Source of the DNA: Trochalopteron elliotii
Lineage: Eukaryota > Chordata > Aves > Passeriformes > Leiothrichidae
Direction of reading: 5' to 3'
Length of the DNA stretch: 64,000 nucleotides
Assembly (NCBI GenBank): GCA_024734555.1
Contig: JANPWX010000038.1
Coordinates: forward strand, 3,296,758 to 3,360,757
A program made the position numbers and the translations under genes. The notes under the pieces were generated by a model that saw only the letters and a program-made list of their open reading frames with translations, searched no databases and was not told the DNA's origin. This document shows, piece after piece, positions 26,950 through 40,236 of the stretch (position 1 is the stretch's first letter; each line of letters starts with the position of its first letter).

Positions 26950-27971
26950 CTGTGTGGGTGGTCAAGTCCAGAGAGTGGTGGTGAATGGAGTTACAAACCA
27001 GTCAGCAGCCAGTTACAAGTGGAGTTCCATTATTTGGGCCAGTCCTGCTTAATGTCTTTTTTGATGATCTGGATGAGTGGTTGTGTGCACCCTAAGTAGG
27101 TTCAAAGACAACACCAAGCTGGGCAGGACTGTTTATCTGCTGGAGGGTGGGAAGGCTCTGTAGAGGGATCTGGACTGGCTGAAGGGAGGGGCCAAGGCCA
27201 ACTGCATGAGGTTCAGCACGGCCAAATGCGGGGTCCTGCTCTTGGGTCACAACAACCCCAGGCAGCACTACAGGCTGGGGACAGAGTGGCTGGAAAACTA
27301 TCCAGTGGAAAAGGACTTGTGTGTGGTGGTTGACAGCCACTGAATGTGAACCAGTGTGTGTGCCTAGGAGGCCAAGAATGGCAATGGCACCTGGCTTGTA
27401 TCAGTAACAGTGTGGCCAGCAGGACCAGGGCAGTTATTCTCCCCCTGTACTTGGCTCTGGTGAGCCACACTGACCTTCTGTGTCCATTTCTGGGCCTCTC
27501 ACTGCAAAAAAAGACATTGAGATGCTGGAGTGTGGGCAAAGAAGGGCAATGGAGCTGGTGAAGGGTCTGGAGCACAAGTCTGATGAGGAGCAGGTGAGGG
27601 AGCTGTGGTTGTTTTGCCTGGAGAAGATGAGGCTCGGGGGAGACCTAATCACTCTCTACAACTGTCTGAAAGGAGGCTACAGTGAGGTCTCTTCTCCCAG
27701 GTAACAGGACAAGAGGAAATGGCCACAAGTTGCATCAGAGAGGTTTAAACTGGATATTAGGAAAAAAATTATTTATGCAAAGGGTGGTCAGACACTGGAA
27801 CAGACTGCCCAGGGAAGTGATAGAGTCATAATTCCTGGAGGTATTTAAAAGATGTGTAAATGTGGCACTGGGGACATGGTTTAGGGGTTCACTTGGCAGT
27901 GCTACAGTTAATGGTTAGGCTTGTATATCTTAAAGGTCTTTTCCATCCTAAATGATTTTATGATTCTATGA
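26950..27971 (+). mobile_element. CR1 LINE, 5'-truncated, about 1 kb, inactive
   Basis: The copy begins within the reverse transcriptase palm region and runs through the C-terminal part of ORF2 to the 3' UTR, ending GATTTTATGATTCTATGA. Recognisable ORF2 pieces include a stretch reading [18 protein letters not shown] and [14 protein letters not shown] (27480-27704 frame). The catalytic Asp-Asp box, normally FADD in CR1, reads Phe-Lys-Asp-Asn near 27101-27112, so the second Asp is lost. Stops and frameshifts break the frame. The tail type (GTGGCACTGGGGACATGGTTTAGG) matches the copy at 44616. The 5' boundary is approximate. Confidence 0.93.
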
Positions 27972-30339
27972 AAGCCAAACAAAAGGATTGGGTCTTCTTG
28001 CTTGTTGAAAGAACCAGTTTCTTATTTCACTTACAAGCTCTTGGAGAAGATGACATCATCCCTGCAGAGCTGATAAAGTTACACTGGTGTATACATTGTG
28101 AGTGTAGAATGGCACCAAAGGCTTTGATGCTTTGCAAGCTGCAGTCGTTTATATGTTAATTTTTTAAAATATATAGGGGTTATGCCTCTTTCCTTTTACT
28201 GAGTAGTCTAATAGGGCAGCTTAACCAAGCCATGCATCTCTTCCCACTGTAAAAATTGCTTTCAAATTAATTGGCAGACAAAAGCACCATGAATAAAACA
28301 GAGCTCTGTGCTTTGTATTTCAAAGTTTTTGATTGTAGCTAGCTCGAACTAGAGAGTGTGAGCTATGTGAGACAGTTGCCTGTAGTGAATGAAACTGGAA
28401 GGATGAATAGCAACAGCTCCAAGGTAAAGTTCTGTTATATTATTGTGGTATAATAGTGGTTAAGCTCAGTCTGAAAATAAATTAGTTCTTGTTGTTATTG
28501 TAGTAAAATCAATTCTGAAGAGAGAGACGAATGACTGGGTTTTTTTTCTTGAGTGTGTTGTTTGCTTGTTTTTGTAGTTTATTGCTGTGCTACTGTTTTT
28601 TTTAAGTCAGCAAAGGGAATATATTATAGAGGGAATATACAAAGTGAGAGGCAGGCATGTCTTCATACTAGTTGCTCAGAATTAGTGCTGTTTTTATTGG
28701 GGGGAGAGTTTGCCATTTTGCTTGAGCCAGATACTTTGTAATGAGGTTAAAGCTGCTTTATGGAAGGGAAACCAATTTTATTCATCATTACTAGTTAACA
28801 TCATTCTTTTTTTAGTCTAAGGTAGTATATAATTAATTCTCGTGTCAGAAGAAAACATATACTTTTGTTTTGAGACCCAAAAGTCTCAAAACAAGTATCA
28901 AAAGGCCATGCTTGGAAAGAGGGGTTGAGCTTGTGATGAATGCCTTGATCTAAGGCTTGGGAGAACATTTGCTCTTTCTGAATGTGCCAGAAGCTTGCTG
29001 TGTGACTGTGGGTTAACCATCTTAGGGTTGCCTCTGCTGTGGGAAGTGTGATTCTTCCCACTGTTTTAAATTTGCTCCTAGCTTTGTTCCAAGCTTCAAG
29101 TGTTGGACATGTTTCTCCACGTGAAAACATTAAAACTCTTTTCAACTTTTAGTATTAAAGGTGTCTACATGCAGCTGTGCTCCTTTCATAAACCACATCC
29201 CCACTCCCATTTTCACTCAAAAACATAAATCAATGTAATCAGTATGCTTATGGAGGAATTTTTAAAATTTATTTCTCTTTTCTTTTTTTGTTAAGAGAAG
29301 TCCTGCCCCACAAAGTTGGGAAGTCCCTAGTTTTGTAAAGTGCGAGTATGGTGTTCCCGCTCCTTCTGGGAAATATTAGACCAGATAATCCCTATAGCCT
29401 CAGGGCATATTCTATATGTAATAGGATATTCCAAGTTACTTTGTTAGAGGCAGCAGCAAGGAGCATCTGAACTCAACCACTTGGGTATGAAGGCTTATCT
29501 GAGATACAAAATATTACATCAATAATTTGGGAATGGAGAACTGTATGTGGTTTAGGCCAGCTCGTATGAGCACACCCCTAAGGTCCAGATCTGCACAGTA
29601 GCCCTGGACATCTGTAAAATAATTCTGACAACCTAATCTTCAGAATAGCATCTTCCTCCTCCTTGCTTGTTCTCAGCTCTCTAGAGAAGAGTTCTTCCAT
29701 GATACGTAGGTTCGGTGGCAAGTCTGCATCAGACACTTCCAAACAGCTGGTCCTGGGCTATTTTGAGAGCTTGATGCCCAGTTGCATTGCAAGGAAACCC
29801 AACCATTTGTTGTGAGGTAGATTGTAAAAATGATCTGTGTTACAAGTTGCAACTGCTGGGCAACTGCTGGAGTGTGCACTTGAGATTGTTTGCTCTGAAG
29901 CTGACAAAATTCCAGCTTGCTTGACAATGACACATAGTTACATAAAGATGCCATATGCATATATAGGTCTTGTAGGTGTCTGTGATAATTTCCAGTATCT
30001 TTTTTGCAGGCAAATACACTTAGAATCAATTAGATAGACTTCTGTAAGTCCAGTCAAGTACTGCTTTCTGTACTTTTTTTTCCCCAGAGAGTGGGTTTGA
30101 CCCATTTAGCCTGTCAGAACTGCTCTTTATGCTTTCTTTTGGTCATTCAGATTTGTTTGGTGAGGTTTTTTTGGCGTTTTGTTTTGCTTTTTTTTTTGTT
30201 TTTTGTTTTAATGTCAGCAGCAAGCAGTGAAAACCCAAGTGGGTTTTTTTATAGGAATTTTTACGCTCATAGCAAAATACAGGTACTTGGTAGTTCTTTT
30301 GTACATAGAAGAAAGTTATGTCATAGCTACAGTAGCTAA

Positions 30340-32868
30340 TGCCAGGTGGTTTAGAGGGATTACTGAGGTGATGCAGGTATATTCCACAGCAGAGTGGAAG
30401 ATCACAGCATACAGGAGGGGTTTCCTGAGATGAGGAAATCCTAGGGAAGTGCCAAGACCTGCCAGGAGCTGGCCACTTGCACAAGACATGGTGGGATGGG
30501 TCCTATGACTAGAATGGATGGATACAGGCTCCTTATGAAAGACAGGCAGGGAACACAAGGAGGGGGTGTTGCCCTCTAGTCAATGACCAGATGGAGTGCA
30601 GGCTATGGATGGGTGAGGACACAACACAGAATTCATGGATCAGGACTGAAGGGAGGACATTGTAATGGGGGTCTGCTACAGGCTGCCTAAGTGGGAAAAC
30701 CAAGTAGGTGAGGCCCTCTGTAGACAGATAGGAGAAGCCTCATGTTCACAATCCCTGGTCCTCAAAGGGGCATTCAACCATCCCATTATCTGTTGGAGGG
30801 ACAACCCAGTGGGGCAGAAGCACTCCAGCATGTTCCTGGAATGTACTGATGATAACTTCTTTCTCCAAGTGATGGAGGACCTGTTGAGGAAAAGTGCTAT
30901 GATGGACTTTGTTCTCACCAACAAGGAGGGGCTCGTGGGGAATGTGAAGCTCAAGGGCAGCCTCAGCTGCAGTAGCCAGGAACTGGTGGAGTTCAAGATC
31001 CTTGGGGCAACCAAGAGGTTGCACAGCGAACTCTCTGCCCTAGACTTCAGAAGAGCAGAATCTGGCCTCTTCAAGGAGCTGCTCAGTAGGCTACCATGGA
31101 ACGAAGCCTTGCAGGAAAAAGGAGCCCAGAGAAGCTGGTTAATACTGAAGGTTCACCTTCTTCAAGCTCAGGAGCAATGTGTCCCCAAAAAAAGGCTTCA
31201 GGCAAAAACATCAGGAGGTCTTCATGGATGAACAAGAAGCATCTGGACAAATATAAATTCAAAAAAGAAGCATAAAAAAGGTGGAAGCAAGGACAGGTAG
31301 ACTGGGAAGAAGACAAGGAAATCGCCCAAGCAGCCAGGTTAGGAAAACTAAAGCCCTGACAGAATTAAATCTGGCTGGGAATGTCAAGTACAGCAAAAGC
31401 TTCAGCAGGCACATCAGTGATGAAAGGAAGATTAAGGAAAATGTTGGCCTCCCGTAGAAGGAAACAGGAGACCTGGAGACCCAAGATATAGGAAAGACTG
31501 AGGTACTCAATGACTTCTTTCCCTTGGTCTTAAATGACAAGTGCTCTAGCCATGCCACCCAGGATGCAGAGGGAAAAGGCAGGTACTGAGAGAATAAAGA
31601 GCTGCCTATTGTAGGAGATCAGGTTTGAGACCATCTAAAGAACCAGAAAGTGCACAAATCCATGGGACCTAATGAGATACATTAATGAGTCATGATGGAA
31701 CTGGTGATTATGTTGCTAAACCACTATCCATTGTATCTGAGAAGCGGTGGCATTCTGGTGAAGGTTCACTGTTTGAAAAAGGGGAAACATAACCCAGGGA
31801 ACTACATATCGGTCAGTCTTACCTTGGTGCCCAGCAAGATCATGGAGCACATCCTCCTGGAAATTATGCAGAGGCACATGGAAAATCATGAGGGCATTGA
31901 TGACAACCAATGTGGCTTCACTAAGGGCAAATCGTGCCTGACAAATCTGGTCGCCTTCTGTGATGGGTTCTAGTGTTGGTGGGTGAGGGAAGAGCAGTTG
32001 GTGTCATCTACCCGTACTTGTGCAAAGCTTTCAACAACGTCACATACAAAGTCCTGTTCTCTAAACTGGAGAGACAGGATTTGAGGGACAGGGCACTTAG
32101 TGGATAAGAAATTGGCTAGGTGGTCTTGCTCAAAGAGTTGCAGTCAATGGTTCACTGCCCAAGTGGAGACCAGTGATGAGTGGTGTTCCTCAAATGTCGG
32201 TAATAGGATCACCAGCACTGTTCAATGTCTTTGTTGGTGGCATGGACAGTGGGATCAAGTGCACCCTCAGCAAGTTCACTGACGACACCCAGCTGTGTCA
32301 TGTGGAGGGAAGAGATGGCATCCAGAGGGACCCTGCTCCTGTGAGACCCCACTGGGAGTACTGCATCCAGCTCTGGGCCCCCCAGCATAAGAAAGACATG
32401 GATGTTTTGGAGGGAGTCCAAAGGAGGGCCACAAAGATACTTAGAGGGTTGGACCACCTCTCGTTTTTAGACATTCTATGAGAGTTGAGGTTGTTCAGGC
32501 TGGGGAAGAAAGGCCTGCAGGGAGACCTTATAGCACCTGCCAGTACCTATAAGGGGTGTCAGAGACCTGCACAGGGACTTTTTCCAAGGTCCTGTAGTGA
32601 TAGGACAAGGGAGAATGGCTTTAAACTGAAAGGAGAGTAAGTTTAAATTTGATATTAGGAAGAAATTGTTTACAGTGAAGGTGGTGAGACAGTGGGATAG
32701 GCTGCCCAGAGAAGTTGTGGATGTGCTGTCCCTGGAAGTGTTTAAGGCCAGGCTGGATGGGGATTTGGGCAGCCTTGTGCAGTGGAAGGTGTCCCTGCCC
32801 ATGGCAGGGGGGTGGATCTAGATAACGTTTAAGGTCCTTTTCAATGCAAACCATCCTATGAGTCTATA
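30340..32868 (+). mobile_element. CR1 LINE, long but internally deleted, inactive ORF2
   Basis: This is the longest transposon in the window. From left to right it shows the endonuclease C-terminal half (frame 30665-31231), the linker, reverse transcriptase pieces (31692-31973, with GNYISVSLT and [12 protein letters not shown]), the catalytic box region (FTDD at 32275-32286), and a CR1 3' UTR ending CCATCCTATGAGTCTAT. The endonuclease is disabled: the usual GDFNHP motif reads GAFNHP and the usual Ser-Asp-His motif reads Ser-Ser-Gln. Near 32331-32340 the frame jumps from IQRD directly to RPHWEYC, so about 100 residues expected between these blocks are missing. Several stops and frameshifts are present. 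The 5' limit is uncertain by 100 bp or more. Confidence 0.93.
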
Positions 32869-35800
32869 ACCTATACTGAGTACCACCCTAATGAACCAAT
32901 TTAAATAATAGATATTGGATGGCTGATGTCTTGAAACATACGTGTTTTACTTGCTTGTAAGCACAAAAAATTAATCTTCTTATTCCAAAAATATTTAACT
33001 AGATTTCATCTCTAAGCTTTGCTCTAATTATGAGCTTTATTGGCCCATTATGTACCATTTTGAATGCTCACTTTTAAACAGTTTTGCATTTCTTTCAGGC
33101 TAGAAGCATAATTAGCTTTCTTTTTGTTGGTGTTCTTGAGTACCATGATCCTCAGTTACTATTTCCCCAAAATATTCCAGTGGTTTTTTTTCCTCTTAGG
33201 GCATCACCTAGTCCTCTATGGTATATTTTAGAGTCTGTCCACTATAAAGGAAAATAGAACAAGAATTTATTATTAAAGCCATTTGTTTCTACTTTTTTTC
33301 TTGATGAATTTTGAAACTTGGGTGATCAGAGTGTAAGCAAGGAATGAGTATTGTTGAGATATGGCTGGTAGTGTTGCATTCATTCTTTCTCCAAAAACTT
33401 ATTATTTCACTTGTAATTGCATTGAAGAGTGTGGTTTTTTTTGTCTTAGTGTTATTCAGATGTTACCCTAACGAATTCAGAGGATTTTTTTTTCTTCGCC
33501 TGTTCTAGTCCAGACAACTGTTTTAAAGCTGAGGGTTGAAACTTCTTGGCAGCTAATCAAACAAGGAAGAAATGACTGATTAAAAAAAAAAAAAAGCAGC
33601 ACAAGTGCCAAATAAATTCTGCTTAAGGGTAGAAAATGTGACTTGAGATCCTTTGTGCTTTTATAAAATCTTGATGTTAAGAAGAGAGTCTGCAGGGTAC
33701 ATGTATTTTCCCCATTTTTTCACTGTTCTTATATTGAGTTTCATTCTCATAAACTTTCATCTTGCTCTTTTAATGACATCCCAATTGATGTTTGGTTTAG
33801 AAACCACAAAGCCTTTAAGAGGCAGTTTAAGTATTAGGAAGAGTTGATGACTGTACTCATTATAATATTGTTAGTAGAGTAGATCTTTCATTGAAACCTC
33901 CGAGGTTCAGGCTGTGTCTGAAAAATGATTCTGTTGACAAACGTATTATGTTTTTTGAGAGTGCTGCCATATTTTATTTTCTTTGGTATTTTAAGCAAAC
34001 ACTTTGTATGAATATGTTCAGTGTATTTTCTTCTATCTAAACCTATGGGTTTGTGCTAGATTTTAGTTTTTGTTATTATTGTTGTTGGGTTTTGTAGCTT
34101 TCAGACACCTGATCAGAAGCTTCTGAGTCAAAGTTTGATTATAACAAGATGCGTTACCCTGGGCTTCTTATGTCTTTGACTGGCTCAGTCTTTGACTAAT
34201 TAACGCTCCATCTCTTTTGGCCCTCAAAGGTTTGTGAATTTTATTGGAACTGCTGTTGTTCCAGAAAAGTTCCCTACTCCTCTTTCTCTGAAGCTTCTTC
34301 TTTCCCTCAGGACCTTCCTGCTCTAGGTTTTCAAATCGCCTGGTATGTTCTCCCTACTTTCTCATTTTTCCTTAGTTTTGATTTTTCATAGAGAAGTGCT
34401 CATGGATGCAAATAACCTCTTCTATAAATAAATGAATTTAAATGATTTTAAAATAATGATTTTAAGTACATCTTATTGCAGGACTGACGTTTCAGCTGCA
34501 CCATTTTTAAAAGAGTGCCGATGTGGGTCATATAGATGGAAATGCCATCTGCACACTGTTATTGCTTGGTATCTTTTTTCGTAGTATATTGTCTATTAGG
34601 TGTTCAGCCACTTATGGCAATGAAACCACCACAGCCAAAGATGGGTAATTGCTTACTGTTTGAATTCCTGCATATCTGTAAATTGTGTGTGTGGTTCTAA
34701 AGTAGTCCACTATTTTAGTTTTGTGATAGGGTAGTGAGCAACCTGTGCTGTCCCAAATGCAGTTAGAATAGCGATAGTATAATCCTTGTGTGCAAGGTGG
34801 AGGATATCAATACAAAGCTTTTTTTCAGGGTTATGTGTTAAGAATAAAAGGCTGCAATTTATACATTCATTCTCCTATATGACTCAAAAATCCTTTTTAA
34901 ATATTAAATACTTCCATTTTCAGTTTAGTAAGAGATGTATGAAAGACAGATGGAATTGTCATGAAGCAGTTCTCATTTTTGCCTTCCTGAACTACTACTT
35001 ACCTTTAAAATAATGACTTCTGAGATTTTTAACTCAGTGCTTCTCCTACACACAGATACACACACTCTGAACAAAAGATTCCTCAGATGACAAACTTCAT
35101 TGAACCTAATCCTTTCTCTCTTCCTCTCACTTTTTTTGACCTATCTCCTGCTTTGAGATTATTTCCATTTCCTTGGATACCTTCTCAGTAATTCCAGCCA
35201 AATGTTAATGAGAGCTTGTCAGTTGTAGGCATCCTCTGTGTATCAGCCAAAAAGCTGAATATACTTTCAAATAAAGAATCCTGTTGTTATGGCCTCTCTC
35301 CTTTCTGTTCAGCTGAAGATGTCCTTAATCACAAAGGTGAGGAGAGCTAGCTCTTTGTCTTCTTAGTTAGGAAAAGCTGAACACAGATGGGGAAGGGGGT
35401 TTGAAAAATCTAGATGGCAAAAGTTTGACTGGATGCAGAGGTTAGGTTATTCTCATGCTATAGGTTTGTTATGTTAGTGTGAGGAAAATGTGGTTTTTCG
35501 AGTTAAAGAAATGGAGCTTTTTGGTCTAAATTTGACTTTGCTGAATTCTGTTGCCTGTTTGGTTTGTGTGTCATCACCAGTTTAAGTAACTTTAAATGGT
35601 AGAATTAAGTGTGTTAGTTCCCCATCCCACATGCTATTTTCAGGTTTTTTTATGCAGAAGTGCAATTATTTTTAATTTTTTCAATTAGCTTTTTTTAGCT
35701 AATATTAAACATTGCAGTAACACTAAATGAATTTAGTTATTTAGCTATCTTGTTCCATGGCTATTGACATTTTGAGCAATCATACGCTTTCTAACAATGC

Positions 35801-37189
35801 CTGTGTGGCTGCTGTTGGAAGCCACAGTGTCACACTTGGATGCAGATACTGTAATAAATTCTAAACTGCTCCCTGGGGAGCACTGTGTTAAAGGGAGTCA
35901 CAAAGCAAAAGGTTTGAAAGTTGGTGACAAAGCTTTCCAAGAATAGCAACAGGTAGGCATCCACTCATTATGTATTTGCTGTGGTGTTGTCTGTATTTGA
36001 GACCCCTGAAATAGCAGTTTCAGAATTTTGAACTCTGAACTTCCTTTTGTTATTCTTAAGTCAAACCCATAATATTAATATAACAGCTTTCTGTGTTTGT
36101 TTTCAATGTCTTTGTTATTTCAGCAGAATATTTTTATTGGCAGTGTATTTTTCCAGTGGCTCTTGAGGATCTAATGTGGCATTTATGTTTCACTTCATGC
36201 CCTGTATTACCTGACCCCAGGAGTATTTTGTGGCGTCTACCAGACCAGAGATAAAAGCTGCTGTTTCATACTAGGAGTGCAGGCTATGTTCAAAATACCA
36301 CCATTTCCATATCAGAGTAGCAGTTCCATTTAAAGTGATTGTGCTCCTGTGTCCCTGCGCCCAGTTGTGCAAACCTTTGCATTATCCTTTGTGTGGGGGC
36401 ATGGCTCAGTCAATGTGACTGCACATAAGCTCTGCAAAGTGAATGTAGTTTTATGAAGTATTTTGACAATGGCAATTACTGTGCTAAAAAAAACACATGT
36501 GCATTAGCATTAGTGACTACTCTTACAAGACATGATAATCACTCCTAAAGAGCTGAAAAATTCAGGAATACTGTTGCACATGCTGGATTACTTCTTATAA
36601 TATAAAGTTTAAGATATAAGAAGTTATTAGGGGTCTTTCCATCAACGTCTAAATGAGTTTGGAAGAGCAAGTTTGCTAGACTTTGGCAATCTACTGACTT
36701 ATGAGCATGGATGACTGAACGTGGCACAGTTGCCATCACCAAAAATGACCTTCTGTATAGTCCCTGTGCCTGACCTTACTTTTAAAACTCTGACCTTACA
36801 GAACTGTTGGTTTAGTTAGTTGGAATTTTAAAGGATAGGTTTTGGAGTTTTTTTAGAAAATACTTTGAGTTACAAAATTAGTTTTTAAAAGGAGAAAGGT
36901 AAGGGGGAAGGAGTATAGCTTTGTTTCAACTAATTGGAGTGTAGCTACCTGGCACACAGGACTTTTAGACCAAGATAGTGATGGTGTGTGGGGTTGCTGT
37001 CATACTTGAAAATGAGAGTAGTTTTTAATGTCCACTTAATTTTGGGCACTAACATGTGGCTTGCATACAGATTATTTGCTTTCCTTTTACATCATGAATG
37101 TCAAGCTTTTTACCCAAGATGGGTTGTGTGGCATCAGTCCTGGCCTAGGTGCTTTGTTCTTTTTCCATCATATTGCCCAAAGTGATGAT

Positions 37190-37795
37190 GACATGACACA
37201 GACCAGGTAGCACCTACTCACTCGAGAAGGGAGAGACACGAGAGCAGTTGGTTGTAACTTGCAGGAGAAGGGAATACAGGTGGCCTTGCTCCTGATAAGT
37301 AAGAGCTGTGTTAATTACCCAATACAGCCTTGCCCCCAGTTAGTCACAGCTATATCCAGTAAAGATAAGTGTGATAAAAAGGAGTGGGGTAGCTGGTGAG
37401 AGGGATCATGAAGGAGGAGGAACCTTAAGGAAAGAAGAGGATCATGAAGAAGAAGGATCCTGGGGAGAGAGAATCACTGCTGTGGGGTCAGTCTGGGTCT
37501 GCAGTTAGAGCCTGTTGTTGAAACCTGCAGTCACAGTCTAGTGAGGTAAAAGCCTGCATTCAGTGTCTGCAAACCAATATGTGCAGTCATGTTTAGGAAA
37601 TAACCAGCAGTCAGAGGCTGCAAGGGAAACCTACAGCAGGAGCTTTCTGCAGCCAAAGTCAGTGAATAGTTGGAGTCAGGATGGCTAAGCTGCAAAGAGG
37701 AACAAACCAGGACCCTTTTCATGCTGTGATAAACAAGAATTCTGTGTCTTGGCTCATTTCTACCCTCTAACAAGAGGGTTGCTGCAACAGTTACT
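37190..37795. mobile_element. Possible old solo LTR-like or unclassified repeat
   Basis: The segment differs in texture from flanking intron. It has purine-rich blocks with repeated GGATCATGAAG (twice, about 40 bases apart), a TATA-like TGATAAAAAGG, several imperfect CTGCAGTCA-type units at 37520-37680, and a right edge reading GGGTTGCTGCAACA. This is reminiscent of avian endogenous retroviral LTRs. I could not find convincing TG...CA termini with a flanking target-site duplication, and I recognise no named family. No viral coding sequence is visible. Confidence 0.25.
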
Positions 37796-37988
37796 GAAGC
37801 CAGATAAATTGTTTGATTTGCTGTGATCTGTGGGATGCAACTAGACCATTCCTATTTTTTTTATTAGTCTGTGACAACTAACAGTGACAGCAACCCTGTT
37901 ACGTCTTAAATGACTATCAAAGGACCTCTGGCTGTGTGCAGGTACAGAAAACCTGAATCTGCTGATCTGCAATAAAATTTGAGTTTTT

Positions 37989-38028
37989 TGTATCATATTA
38001 AAATGTATCATATTAAAATATGATACAT
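37989..38028. repeat. 15-bp tandem duplication overlapping a 12-bp-arm palindrome
   Basis: TGTATCATATTAAAA is duplicated in tandem (37989-38003 and 38004-38018). The second copy forms one side of an inverted repeat: arm ATGTATCATATT at 38003-38014 and arm AATATGATACAT at 38017-38028, with a two-base AA spacer. All are exact matches. Confidence 0.97.
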
Positions 38029-38971
38029 TCTGAAAACAGCGTGGTCGTTCTCTTAGCTTTTGGTGACATGGTATTAAATATTCATTTCTGCCAATCAGTT
38101 CATACTACTTTGCTTAGAAATATGGAATACTTTTGGGCTGGTGAGTAGGAAGAGCTGTTTTTCCTGCTTTTTCCTGAGGAGTAATTGGTTTTATTAAAGA
38201 AGGGAGGATATGGGAATGCAAAGGGAAAACTCAGACTTGTTGGCCCTGGTAACAGGATTCCCATTGTGTTGGAAACAGCTGAACAAGAAGGGAGAGTGTT
38301 TAAGAACTGCATAGCTCGAGTGTGTGAATGTGTCAGACTCGTGATGTGTAAAGCCAAACAAGGCTTTGGATTTAGAAAGGGAAAACTGAGAGTAAAGAAA
38401 CTTTGCCTTTTATCAACCCTACTCTGCAGAACATGCTGTAGGTGAATAAGGAACACACCACCACTAATAAGAACAATTGTAAACCAATCATATTTAAATG
38501 AAAGATGAGCTAAGACATTTGAGTAAGGTAAGAATTTTTCAGAGGCTGTGCCAAAGGCTAGAACTGAAGAGGGATTTTTATTTCTGCAGTTTCATACTGG
38601 ATTACTCTAATCTTTCCCTCTCTCATTCCCTTTCTCTGTAATTTTGGAAACAACCAAATGAACGAAGTAATCTGTCCAGTGGGTCTAGCTCAAATTACTG
38701 GAAATCTGGTGAGAGCTGGCTGTGATTCCAATGAGTGACTGCAATGTTGAGTGGTTTTGGTGATTTGTTCTAACACTAGTAAACAAGCATATCCTCCTCT
38801 CATCTCATACTGTAGGGCCCTTTGTCCTATTAGTGGAATCCTTGATCACTGTCTGAACTGCATTTTTGAAGGGTGCCTACTTTTATTTAAGTAGACGCTA
38901 ATATAAAGAGGATACTTGGCTGTATCTTGGCACACACTGGCTGACAACTTGGTAACACTTTGTTTGCATTT

Positions 38972-39480
38972 ATCATAGATTTGTATGGGTTAGAAGGGAT
39001 CTTAAAGATCATTTAGTCCCAACCCCTTGCCATAGGCAGCAATGCTGCTCACTAGATTGGGTTGCTTAAGGCTATCTAACCTTGAACATTTTGACTGATG
39101 GCACATCTAAAGCTTCTCTGGGAAACTTGTTAGAGTGCCTTACTACTCTGAGTAAATAATTTCTTTCTAATATCTAATTTAAATCTTTCCTTGTGTTTGA
39201 AACTATCCCCCTTGTCCTTATCTACTTATGAAAGAAAAGCTGCTCTCCCTTTTATTCAGAAGCTCTCTTCAAGTACTGGGAGGCCTCAATGAGGTCTCCC
39301 TGAAGACTTCTCCAGGCTCTGGGTGCTCCAGCCCTCTGACCATTTTCATGGCTTTTCTTTGGAATCCTGTGATAGGTCCACATCTTTCTTAGGCTGAATA
39401 CCACAGAACTGGATGCAATACTCCAGCTGAGGTCTCAGATAGGCACAGGTGCAGAATCACCTCTCTCAATCTGCTGGTCC
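38972..39480 (-). mobile_element. CR1 LINE 3' fragment, minus strand
   Basis: Read on the + strand it starts with the reverse complement of a CR1 tail (ATCATAGATTTGTATGGGTTAGAAGGGATC, broken by substitutions). It continues through CCCAACCCCTTGCCATAGGCAG, CTTGTCCTTATCTACTTATGAAAG and CTCCAGCTGAGGTCTCA, all typical of CR1 3' UTR and ORF2 C-terminus in reverse. About 510 bp, 5'-truncated, moderately diverged, no intact frame. Confidence 0.92.
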
Positions 39481-40208
39481 CACCATTTAGAGAGATTTAT
39501 TCAAAATATGTTCTTCTGAACAGATTCTCAGGGCAGGGAGTTGGAGTTGAGACAATAGCATTTCTTATGACTGTTGAAAAAAATTAACTCTGTGGTCTTG
39601 GAATAAGCAAGGAAGAGGAGAATCGCTTGTGGGTCTGCTGTGCCTTTTTGAAAAGACAGGAGGATGCATCTGACATTTCTCTGCTTTAACCTCTGCCATG
39701 AGACAGAGACATTAAACCCAAGGAATGTCCACCTTGAGTGTATACTGGTGCATCAAAGCTCGCTGGAGGAAGAGAAAACAGATTTGTGGGAGGTTTTTTT
39801 GGCACAGTGAAATAAATCTGTGTTGACTTTCCATTGAATTATGTGCCCAGTGGGCTTCTTGAGTGAGGAGACTGGTGTGTGCATGGAGACTCACACGGGT
39901 GCGTGGAGGATCATGTGGCAGTCCTCAGTCTGTGTGTGGACATAGGAGTTGCTCTCTTCTTCTCTCCTCACACCTCTTGTGGTTGGTTTATTTGTATTTC
40001 TCTTGGATTGTAAGAAGCTAAAGGCAGTAGATGAAAACAATGATTGAATGCAGTTGTTTTGTTTTTATTTATTTTTATTTCTGTTACTTCAACTAGTTTG
40101 TGAAAGTGGCGCCAACTAACTGGCTGATCAACACCTTTTCTTGCTGCTCTTCTTTTTTTCCCCTGCTGTTCATTGCTCCTTTTGGTGATGTACTTCAACT
40201 GTGAAATT

Positions 40209-40236
40209 AAAAAAAAAAAAAAAATTAAAAAAAAAA
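40209..40236. repeat. Poly-A run interrupted by TT
   Basis: Sixteen A, then TT, then ten A. It is not preceded by any recognisable retroposed gene, so I treat it as a simple homopolymer. Confidence 0.9.

Noticed and set aside
30665..31231. 188-codon frame that looks like a real protein
   Set aside because: It is the endonuclease/linker part of a CR1 ORF2, already annotated as a mobile element.
32173..32481. 102-codon frame with reverse transcriptase motifs
   Set aside because: CR1 ORF2 fragment created by the internal deletion; not a host gene.
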